A stretch of 64,000 bases of DNA from Microbulbifer bruguierae (GTDB lineage Bacteria; Pseudomonadota; Gammaproteobacteria; Pseudomonadales; Cellvibrionaceae): the NCBI RefSeq assembly GCF_029869925.1, contig NZ_CP118605.1:3748001-3812000 (forward strand), read 5' to 3'. Under the pieces are notes generated by a model that saw nothing but the letters and a program-made list of their open reading frames with translations, had not been told where the DNA came from and searched no databases. Positions 1 through 7,214 of the stretch are shown one piece after another. How positions within the stretch are numbered: the stretch's first letter is position 1; the number at the start of each line of letters is the position of its first letter. A program made the translations under genes and the position numbers.

Positions 1-1136
1 GCGGCAAGTCACCATTTTCCGTATTTGATGATATCTCCGGGATTACCTTTGCCAACAACGTTTCCAGTGGCTTTGTGGATAAAAAAATCCAAAGTGGAAT
101 CGCCGTGAAGGTAGGCAGGCTGGAGCGAGCGGACAATGGCCTGCTCTACCCGAAAGACAAAGTCGTTGCAGGCAAAGGCGCGAACAAAAGCCTGATGGTT
201 GCCAGCAAGGACATGACCGGTGTTTCCTGGTACCCGAAATCCGAACCGGTCACCCCCTTCGGTAGCGGCAAAACCACCGACGTGACTCCCGGTGAAGACG
301 CCCTGTTTGATGCCATTCAAAGCGCAGCGGATGGCGATACCCTGTTGCTGGAAAGTGGGGATTATAGCGCGACCAAGCGACTGGATATCAAAAAGACGCT
401 GACTATTAAAGCGAAGAAGCGGGGCGGAGTCACCCTTACCAGCGAGCGCCCCGTGATGTTTGAAATTCAGGATGGCGGCAGTCTGTCCCTCGATGGTCTG
501 GTGATTTCTGGAGCGAACAGCCCGGACAATGCGGGCAATACCCTGATTCGCACTGCAGTGTGGGGTATGTTGAAAAATTACCGCTTCTCCATGACCAACA
601 GCCGTGTGGAAAACCTGGATATCAATCACTCCTATCATTTCTTTGATTCCGGCATTCGCGCATTTGCCGACCGTATTACTCTGCACAACAACCACTTCGA
701 AAACATTACCGGTGATCTACTCAAGCTGAATAAAGAGAAGGATGACCTGGGGATTTACAATGCGGAATACGTCACGGTTACTGGCAATACCTTCAAAAAG
801 GTACAGGGTGCTCTGGTGGACCTGTATCGCGGTGGCACCGATGAAAGTACCTTCGGCCCACATATTGACTTCAGTAAAAACACGGTAACTGAATCCGGTA
901 CTGGCAAGCGCAACAAGGCGCAAGCGTTGATCAAGCTGCATGGTGTGCAGGTTGCCAGTGTGTATGAAAACCGTATCGATAACAGTGCCGGCATTGTGGT
1001 TGAGCACACGGTAGGAGAACCGGTTACCCGTGTCGCCAGCAATCAATTTATCCGCACTGCGCTTCCGGAAGTGAAAGAGCTCGTTGCTGAAGGGCCGCAC
1101 ACCGCCGTGCTTGCCAATAATGACCTTAAGAACTGA
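1..1136 (+). CDS. Polysaccharide lyase family 6 (alginate lyase), 5' end outside window
   Basis: The open frame enters from the window edge (codons from position 3) and stops at 1134-1136, giving 377 visible residues. They end one parallel beta-helix domain and then contain a second complete one, beginning near the VTPGEDALFDAIQSAADGD segment. This fits the two-domain PL6 architecture (AlyGC-like, about 750 residues), which cleaves alginate by beta-elimination. The catalytic Lys/Arg of the first domain lie upstream of the window and cannot be checked. An in-frame GTG at 75 is not the real start because the frame is open before it. The stop is 18 bases before the PL17 start, so the two are co-transcribed. 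PL6 is inferred from the beta-helix repeats and the neighbours; a chondroitinase-B-like relative with another uronate substrate is less likely. Confidence 0.85.
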   Translation, partial: GKSPFSVFDDISGITFANNVSSGFVDKKIQSGIAVKVGRLERADNGLLYPKDKVVAGKGANKSLMVASKDMTGVSWYPKSEPVTPFGSGKTTDVTPGEDALFDAIQSAADGDTLLLESGDYSATKRLDIKKTLTIKAKKRGGVTLTSERPVMFEIQDGGSLSLDGLVISGANSPDNAGNTLIRTAVWGMLKNYRFSMTNSRVENLDINHSYHFFDSGIRAFADRITLHNNHFENITGDLLKLNKEKDDLGIYNAEYVTVTGNTFKKVQGALVDLYRGGTDESTFGPHIDFSKNTVTESGTGKRNKAQALIKLHGVQVASVYENRIDNSAGIVVEHTVGEPVTRVASNQFIRTALPEVKELVAEGPHTAVLANNDLKN

Positions 1137-1154
1137 TTGAAGAAGAATTTACCT

Positions 1155-3392
1155 ATGTTTGGCAAACTTCTATCCCGGAAACACAAAATGCCCGCTGCTG
1201 GCGCCGCGCTGGGCATCTTCGCCGCTATAGTGGCTATCAATCCGCTAGTGGTGTTTGCCGCGGAGCATCCCAACCTGGTGATCAGTGCTTCCGACATTGA
1301 TGCCATGCGGGGAGCGATAACAATCCCCGGGCGTTTCCGCACGGCATTTCTGGCTTCACGAACTGCTGTGGACCGCGCATTGCAGGCGCCTCTGGTGGTA
1401 CCGGTGCCGGCCGATGCGGGGGGTGGCTATACCCATGAGCAGCACAAAAAGAATTACCAGTTGATGTATAACGCTGGTGTGCTGTATCAGATCACCGAAG
1501 ATCCAAAGTATGCAGCGCGGGTGCGGGATATGCTGCTGGCCTACGCAGAGCTGTATCCCGATCTTCCATTGCACCCCAAGCGCCGCCCGGGGGCCAACAA
1601 TCCCGGCAAGCTTTTCTGGCAGAGCCTGAATGAGGCGGTGTGGCTGGTGTACACCATTCAGGCTTACGATCTGATTCGGCCGGCACTGACCGATCAGGAA
1701 GCAGAAAAAATTGAGCGGGGCCTACTGCGCCCCGTGGTCAAGTTCCTGTCTGTGGGCTCTCCTGATACATTCAACAAGGTACACAACCACGGTACATGGC
1801 TAACCGCGGGTGTGGGCATGGCCGGTTACGTTCTGGATGAACCGGAATGGGTTGAGCAGGCACTGCTGGATCTGGATAAGTCCGGCAAAGGCGGTTTCCT
1901 ACGTCAGTTGAGCACCCTGTTTTCACCCGATGGCTACTACAACGAGGGGCCCTACTACCAGCGCTACGCGCTGATGCCTTTTGTGACCTTCGCCAAGGCC
2001 ATCGACAACAACCAGCCGGAGCGGGGCATCTTCGAGTACCGTGACGGTATCGTGATGAAAGCCATCGATACCACCATTCAGCTCAGCTATAACGGTCTCT
2101 TTTTTCCCTTGAACGATGCCATCAAGAGCAAGGGGATCGACACTTCGGAGCTGGTGCTCGGCGTGGCCATCGCCTATGGCGAGACGGGGAATCCGCAGCT
2201 GTTGGATATTGCTGCGCAGCAGGATCAGGTTCTGTTGACCGGCGATGGCCTGAAAGTCGCGCAGGATCTCGATGCCCGCAAGCAGCAGCCTTACCGGTTC
2301 AAGTCCATGGCATTCCGTGATGGTAAGGACGGCAACGAAGGCGCACTGGTGGTAATGCGCCAGCAATTCAGCGGTGATCAGGCGCTGGTGTTCAAGCCGG
2401 CGGCCCAGGGCATGGGGCACGGACACTTCGATAAGCTAAGCTGGCAGTTCTACGACCGCGGTGCAGAAATTGTTACCGACTACGGCGCAGCGCGCTTTCT
2501 CAACGTGGAAGCAAAAAACGGCGGCCGCTACCTGCCGGAGAATGAAACCTGGGCCAAGCAGACCGTTGCCCACAACACCGTCGCTGTGGATGAAACGTCT
2601 CACTTTGACAACGACTTGGGATTCGCCAACCGGCATCACCCGCAATTGCAGTTGTTCCATGTGGATGAGCAGATAAAAATCAGTGTGGCAGATATCGACT
2701 CCGCCTATCCGGGTGTCACGCTGAGTCGCACCCTGGCACTGGTAAACGACCCGCAGAGCCAAACTACCTATGCGATCGACCTCTTTGATGTGACGGCGGA
2801 CAAACCGCGCAAACTGGATCTTCCGCTTCACTACAATGGCCAGCTGGTGGATACCAGTTTCGAATTGCGCGGCTTTACTGATCGTATTTCCGCGCTCGGA
2901 GAAGATAACGGATATCAGCACCTCTGGCTAAAAGCCCGCGGCAAACCCGACTCCGGTCTTGCCCAGGTGACCTGGCTCAGCGACAACGGTCGTTTCTATA
3001 CCCAGTCCAGTCTGGTGGATGGAAAAACCGAATTGCTGTTTACCGAGCTTGGCGCTAACGATCCGCATTTTAACCTTCGCGCCGAAAAATCCTTTATTGC
3101 CCGCCGCGATAACGCGCGTGAACACACTTTTGTCAGCGTGCTGGAGCCCCACGGCGAATACAACCCTGCGAGGGAGTTTACCCTGCAAGCGGAGAGTCGC
3201 GTAAAGGGGTTAATCCATGAGGTTGTTGGTGATGTTCGCTTGCTTGCGATTGAACGCCAGAATGGCAATATCCAGCTACTGGCATTCAACAGTAATCCGG
3301 CGGCTACACAGGCGACAGAAAATACATTCAAATTCGGCGGTGCTGAATACGCGTTCAGCGGTCGCGCCAAACTTTTTCAAATTTCTCATTAA
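1155..3392 (+). CDS. PL17 oligo-alginate lyase (exolytic)
   Basis: Predicted exolytic lyase releasing unsaturated monouronate from alginate oligomers, in the periplasm or outer membrane. The protein has a signal peptide (hydrophobic GAALGIFAAIVAINPLVVFA), an alpha/alpha-toroid alginate-lyase domain with an NHGTW motif and the EGPYYQRYA tyrosine region, then a heparinase II/III-like beta-sandwich with GHGHFDKLS. Characterised PL17 enzymes use a Tyr/His pair in these regions. Length 745 residues is normal. I choose ATG 1155, behind GAAGAAG; a TTG at 1137, just after the PL6 stop, would add six residues. It sits between PL6 and kdgF, matching a pathway order of polymer, oligomer, monomer. Confidence 0.92.
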   Translation: MFGKLLSRKHKMPAAGAALGIFAAIVAINPLVVFAAEHPNLVISASDIDAMRGAITIPGRFRTAFLASRTAVDRALQAPLVVPVPADAGGGYTHEQHKKNYQLMYNAGVLYQITEDPKYAARVRDMLLAYAELYPDLPLHPKRRPGANNPGKLFWQSLNEAVWLVYTIQAYDLIRPALTDQEAEKIERGLLRPVVKFLSVGSPDTFNKVHNHGTWLTAGVGMAGYVLDEPEWVEQALLDLDKSGKGGFLRQLSTLFSPDGYYNEGPYYQRYALMPFVTFAKAIDNNQPERGIFEYRDGIVMKAIDTTIQLSYNGLFFPLNDAIKSKGIDTSELVLGVAIAYGETGNPQLLDIAAQQDQVLLTGDGLKVAQDLDARKQQPYRFKSMAFRDGKDGNEGALVVMRQQFSGDQALVFKPAAQGMGHGHFDKLSWQFYDRGAEIVTDYGAARFLNVEAKNGGRYLPENETWAKQTVAHNTVAVDETSHFDNDLGFANRHHPQLQLFHVDEQIKISVADIDSAYPGVTLSRTLALVNDPQSQTTYAIDLFDVTADKPRKLDLPLHYNGQLVDTSFELRGFTDRISALGEDNGYQHLWLKARGKPDSGLAQVTWLSDNGRFYTQSSLVDGKTELLFTELGANDPHFNLRAEKSFIARRDNAREHTFVSVLEPHGEYNPAREFTLQAESRVKGLIHEVVGDVRLLAIERQNGNIQLLAFNSNPAATQATENTFKFGGAEYAFSGRAKLFQISH

Positions 3393-3412
3393 GATTTTCC
3401 GCGGAGGAAGTT

Positions 3413-3754
3413 ATGCCCGCTACTGATGCATTTGTACAGGCCCAGGATGTTGAGGTGGAAGACCTCGGCGGCGGCATCAAACGACAGGTTCTCGGACACG
3501 ACGACAATCTGATGGTCGTACGTGTGTGGTTTGATGAGGGCAGTATCGGCTATGTACATAAACACCCGCACACCCAGGTGAGCTATGTAGAAAGCGGTGA
3601 GTTTGAAGTGCAGGTAGATGGTCGCAAGAAGCTGCTGAAAGCGGGAGATAGTTTTTACATTGCGCCGCACCTGGAGCACGGCGCGGTGTGTAGAAAAGCT
3701 GGTGTTTTGCTCGACACCTTCAGTCCTTGTCGGGAAGATTTTCTGGGAAAATAA
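3413..3754 (+). CDS. kdgF: KdgF-type cupin, uronate monomer linearisation
   Basis: A 113-residue single-domain cupin with the metal-binding cluster HKHPHTQ (residues 49-55) and HLEH (86-89). KdgF proteins convert 4,5-unsaturated monouronates, the products of pectate and alginate lyases, to the linear ketouronate (DEH for alginate) and so speed up a step that is otherwise spontaneous. The start ATG has an excellent Shine-Dalgarno (GGAGGAAG). It follows PL17 by 20 bases and precedes the MFS gene by 14, inside the same operon. No signal peptide is seen, so it should act in the cytoplasm. The family call rests on size, the cupin motif and the context. Confidence 0.88.
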   Translation: MPATDAFVQAQDVEVEDLGGGIKRQVLGHDDNLMVVRVWFDEGSIGYVHKHPHTQVSYVESGEFEVQVDGRKKLLKAGDSFYIAPHLEHGAVCRKAGVLLDTFSPCREDFLGK

Positions 3755-3768
3755 CCGGGATAATAATA

Positions 3769-5064
3769 ATGAAGAACTTACGTTGGACCATTGTGTCTCT
3801 GGTAGCACTGGCTACCATTATCAACTATATCGACCGCACCGCGCTGTCAGTTATGTGGCCGGGAATCGCCGACGATCTTGGTATGGATAGCCATGATTAC
3901 GCGAACATCATGAGTGTTTTCCTGGTCGCCTACGCGGTTGGCCAGGCGGTATTTGGTCGCATATTTGATGCCGTCGGTACGCGGCTTGGTTTTCTGCTGT
4001 CTATTGTGGCGTGGTCTATTTCGATTGCACTACACGCCTTGGCTGCCTCCGTGGCATCCTTCAGTATTTTTCGCACCCTGCTCGGCTTCAGTGAAGCTGG
4101 TAACTGGCCTGGAGCTACCAAGGCGAACGCAGAGTGGTTTCCGGCTCGAGAGCGCGCGTTGGCTCAGGGTATCTTTGGCGCTGGCGCCTCCGCGGGCAGC
4201 ATTATCGCCCCGCCGCTAGTCGCTTTCCTGTACGCCTTTCTGGGCTGGCAAGCGACATTTATTGTGGTGGCACTGCTCGGTTTTATCTGGTTGGTGCCAT
4301 GGCTGATCGTTTACAAGAGTGGCCCCGATACGCACCCCTGGATTACCCCAGAAGAACGTGAACTGATTCTTTCCGGACAGATCACGCCGGAGAAAGAACA
4401 TGACGAATATGTGCCAACCCTGCGCGAGCTGCTTTCCCATCGCCAGAGCTGGAGTGTGATTTCGGCGCGCTTTTTCATCGAGCCGATCTGGTGGTTGTTT
4501 GTGGCCTGGCTGCCGCTCTATTTGAATGACAAGTTCGGTTTTGACGTCAAAGCGATCGGCGCCTCCGCATGGATTCCTTACTGCGGTGCGGCCGCGGGTG
4601 CGCTGTTCGGTGGCTGGCTGTCCGGCAAGCTGATCAGCAGCGGCTGGAGCGTGAATAAATCGCGGAAATTTGCCGTGCTTTTCGGCGGTTGCTGTATGCT
4701 GCCGGCCCTGCTCGCCACCACGGTGGCGGCCACGCCTGCGGCGGCGCTGGCGCTGATTACCGTGATCCTGTTTGGTTTCCAGGCAGCCATCAACAATATC
4801 CAGACACTGCCCAGTGATTACTTTTCTGGCAAGAGCGTGGCCAGCCTTGCCGGTATCAGCGGCGCGGTGGGTGTGATCAGTGTTATTACCGCGATTCAGC
4901 TGGTTCCGATCATTACCAACGATGGTACCTACTATCCGCCATTCTTCATTCTCGGTGCTTCTCTGGTACCGCTGATGTTGATCTCAGTCTTGTTTGTTGG
5001 GGGGCGCATCGCACCTGTGCGCAGCAAACACGAGAAAAAGACGTTCGCTGAAGCGGCGAACTAA
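3769..5064 (+). CDS. MFS transporter, hexuronate/ACS family (DEH or uronate uptake)
   Basis: A 431-residue polytopic inner-membrane protein of about 12 hydrophobic segments. Its N-terminus (INYIDRTALSVMWPGI) and the FSEAGNWPGATK segment are typical of the anion:cation symporter family that includes ExuT hexuronate transporters. It probably brings the alginate-derived monouronate into the cytoplasm for DehR and KdgK. I place the start at ATG 3769 rather than upstream in-frame codons that overlap kdgF. The substrate is inferred from the operon. Confidence 0.88.
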   Translation: MKNLRWTIVSLVALATIINYIDRTALSVMWPGIADDLGMDSHDYANIMSVFLVAYAVGQAVFGRIFDAVGTRLGFLLSIVAWSISIALHALAASVASFSIFRTLLGFSEAGNWPGATKANAEWFPARERALAQGIFGAGASAGSIIAPPLVAFLYAFLGWQATFIVVALLGFIWLVPWLIVYKSGPDTHPWITPEERELILSGQITPEKEHDEYVPTLRELLSHRQSWSVISARFFIEPIWWLFVAWLPLYLNDKFGFDVKAIGASAWIPYCGAAAGALFGGWLSGKLISSGWSVNKSRKFAVLFGGCCMLPALLATTVAATPAAALALITVILFGFQAAINNIQTLPSDYFSGKSVASLAGISGAVGVISVITAIQLVPIITNDGTYYPPFFILGASLVPLMLISVLFVGGRIAPVRSKHEKKTFAEAAN

Positions 5065-5125
5065 ATCTAACTTGAAAAGCTCTTCGATAAAGAATCGGAA
5101 CACAAAATTACAGTTAGGAGTAACT

Positions 5126-5875
5126 ATGAAACTTCAAGGTAAAGTAGCCATCGTCAGCGGTGGGGCACGGGACATCGGTAAAGCGGTTTCCCTGAAGCTG
5201 GCGGCAGAAGGTGCAAAGGTAGTAGTCAACTACTTCAGCAATGCGCAGACTGCGGAAGAAACCCTGGCGGAAATCAAAGCAGTCGGTGGTGAAGCCATCA
5301 TCGCTCAGGGCGACATGACCAAGCAGGCTGATGTGGATAGCGTTGTTGCTGCCGCACAGGAAGCCTATGGCAAAACCATCGACATTCTGGTGAATGTGGC
5401 GGGTGGTATGGTAGAGCGCAAAACCCTGGCTGAAATGGACGAAGATTTTTTCAACAAGGTGATCGGCCTGAATCTGAACAGCACCTTCCTGCTGACCAAA
5501 GCGGTTGTACCGCACATGGATGGCGGTGCCATCGTAAACCTGGCTTCCCAGGCTGGCCGCGACGGCGGCGGCCCCGGTGCTTCTGCTTACGCCACTTCCA
5601 AGGGAGCGGTAATGACCTTCACTCGCGCCATGGCGAAAGAGTTGGGTCCGCAGAACATCCGTGTTAATTCCCTGTGCCCGGGCATGATCAGCACCACCTT
5701 CCACGACACATTCACCAAGGACGCAGTACGTGAAAACGTGGCCAATGCCACCCCGCTGAAGCGTGAAGGTAAAGCGCCGGAAGTAGCCGATGCGGTTGCC
5801 TACCTGGCCTCCGATGAAGCGTCATTCATCACCGGCACCAACATCGACATCAACGGCGGTCTGTTCTTCTCCTGA
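5126..5875 (+). CDS. SDR-family DEH reductase (DEH to KDG)
   Basis: A 249-residue classical short-chain dehydrogenase. It has the nucleotide-binding glycine motif SGGARDIG near residues 12-19, the NVAGG loop, the catalytic serine segment (VNLASQAG) and the YATSK Tyr/Lys motif. Such enzymes reduce 4-deoxy-L-erythro-5-hexoseulose uronate (DEH) to 2-keto-3-deoxygluconate with NAD(P)H. The start is ATG 5126, six bases after AGGAG; the frame is open further upstream but into the MFS gene. Its place between the uronate transporter and KDG kinase supports the DEH-reductase role. The family alone would allow other oxo-acid substrates. Confidence 0.85.
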   Translation: MKLQGKVAIVSGGARDIGKAVSLKLAAEGAKVVVNYFSNAQTAEETLAEIKAVGGEAIIAQGDMTKQADVDSVVAAAQEAYGKTIDILVNVAGGMVERKTLAEMDEDFFNKVIGLNLNSTFLLTKAVVPHMDGGAIVNLASQAGRDGGGPGASAYATSKGAVMTFTRAMAKELGPQNIRVNSLCPGMISTTFHDTFTKDAVRENVANATPLKREGKAPEVADAVAYLASDEASFITGTNIDINGGLFFS

Positions 5876-5913
5876 TTCCGGGGAAGAACTTCGAGGTACA
5901 CAGGTGGAACACC

Positions 5914-6870
5914 ATGGATAAGCGCATCGCAATCATCGGCGAATGTATGCTGGAGATGAACCTGGATAGCGATTGTCGCAGCCATCACAGTGAGCGCCGC
6001 TTGAACGCGGGGCTCTCGTTTGGCGGCGATACTTTGAATACCGCGTTGTATATGTCCAGGCTCGGCGCCAGTGTCGATTATGTGACTGCGCTGGGAGATG
6101 ACCACCTGAGTGACTGGATGATCCGCCAGTGGCAGGCTGAAGGAGTCTGCTGCGATCTGGTAAAGCGTGAGGTGGGTGCAACGCCCGGGCTTTACCTGAT
6201 CGAGACCGATGGCAGCGGCGAACGGACGTTCCACTATTGGCGAGACCGCGCGCCGGCGAAACGCTTGCTGGACAATCCTCAGGCAGCGCGACAACTGTTT
6301 GATCAACTTAAGCAGTTTGACGCGGTTTATCTTTCCGGTATTTCTCTTGCCATTCTGTCTCCATACGGGCGCGAATGCCTGTTCGATTTTCTCGCGGAAT
6401 TCCGCCATGGCGGTGGGCGGGTAATTTTCGATGGTAACTACCGGTCGCGACTGTGGGGAAGCGAAACACTGACCCGCAAAGCGTACGAGCAGATATTGCG
6501 GCTTACCGATATCGCGCTGCCCACGTTTGAAGACGAACAGGCGTTGTTTGGTGACGCGGATACGGAGGCCACCGTTGCGCGGTTGCAGGCGTGGGGCGTG
6601 GGGGAAATTGTCTTGAAGCTGGGCGGTGACGGCTGCCTTGTGGTGGAGCGCAATCGCGATCCGCAACGGGTTGCGGCGAACAAGGTTGTGCCGCTGGATA
6701 CCACGGCGGCGGGGGATTCGTTCAATGCGGGTTACCTGGCTAGCCGCCTTGCCGGTAGTGGTGCTGAAGCAGCGGCGCGCACTGGGCACAGGCTGGCGGG
6801 GACGGTGATTCAATATCGCGGCGCCATTATTGCTCAGGGCGCTATGCCCGAAAATGCAGAAGTTGCCTGA
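5914..6870 (+). CDS. kdgK: 2-keto-3-deoxygluconate kinase
   Basis: A 318-residue PfkB-family sugar kinase. It has the N-terminal FGGDTLNTALYMSRLG substrate segment and the C-terminal signature DTTAAGDSFNAG, which holds the catalytic Asp and anion hole. KdgK phosphorylates KDG to KDPG, the entry point to the Entner-Doudoroff aldolase. It is the last gene of the alginate operon, 38 bases after the SDR and 27 bases before a strong terminator. No eda aldolase gene is visible, so that step must be encoded elsewhere. Confidence 0.92.
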   Translation: MDKRIAIIGECMLEMNLDSDCRSHHSERRLNAGLSFGGDTLNTALYMSRLGASVDYVTALGDDHLSDWMIRQWQAEGVCCDLVKREVGATPGLYLIETDGSGERTFHYWRDRAPAKRLLDNPQAARQLFDQLKQFDAVYLSGISLAILSPYGRECLFDFLAEFRHGGGRVIFDGNYRSRLWGSETLTRKAYEQILRLTDIALPTFEDEQALFGDADTEATVARLQAWGVGEIVLKLGGDGCLVVERNRDPQRVAANKVVPLDTTAAGDSFNAGYLASRLAGSGAEAAARTGHRLAGTVIQYRGAIIAQGAMPENAEVA

Positions 6871-6897
6871 TGGTGACAGTGATGCGAGTGATTTTGT

Positions 6898-6920
6898 AAG
6901 CGGCCACGGGCCGCTTTTTT
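6898..6920 (+). terminator. Intrinsic terminator of the alginate operon
   Basis: A perfect 8-bp stem (AAGCGGCC / GGCCGCTT) with a 3-base loop is followed by a run of T, 27 bases after the kdgK stop. It closes the PL6-to-kdgK operon and separates it from the TonB receptor gene. Confidence 0.9.
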
Positions 6921-7214
6921 ATTGCCTTTGATATCTTGTTAAATTCTTGTTAACTGCTATCTGTCATAACTATTGGTTAGACCTGTTTGTGGGCTTAAGG
7001 CTGAAATCATAAATATATAAATATGCGCCTTTTTATTTTTCGATATTTTTAATGAAAAATAGTATTTAAAACAATAATTTAACCCTTTTTTTCAAATCTA
7101 TCTTACCAATGTTGCTATCCAGTAGTGTTGACAGATTTTTCGGTAAGGGTTTAACTCGCGCTGCTATCTGCTAATAAAAATAAAATTGTTCTTATAATGA
7201 GAGGAAACCTTTAA
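6921..7214 (+). promoter_or_regulatory. AT-rich leader/promoter region of the TonB receptor gene
   Basis: A 294-base non-coding stretch, visibly much richer in A+T than the surrounding genes. A TTGACA hexamer at 7128-7133 is a plausible -35 element, but the hexamer 17 bases further on (TTAACT, 7151-7156) is a poor -10. A good Shine-Dalgarno (AGAGGAAA) precedes ATG 7215. No gene is seen here. It probably carries the promoter and long leader of the alginate-oligomer receptor; the exact elements are uncertain. Confidence 0.4.
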
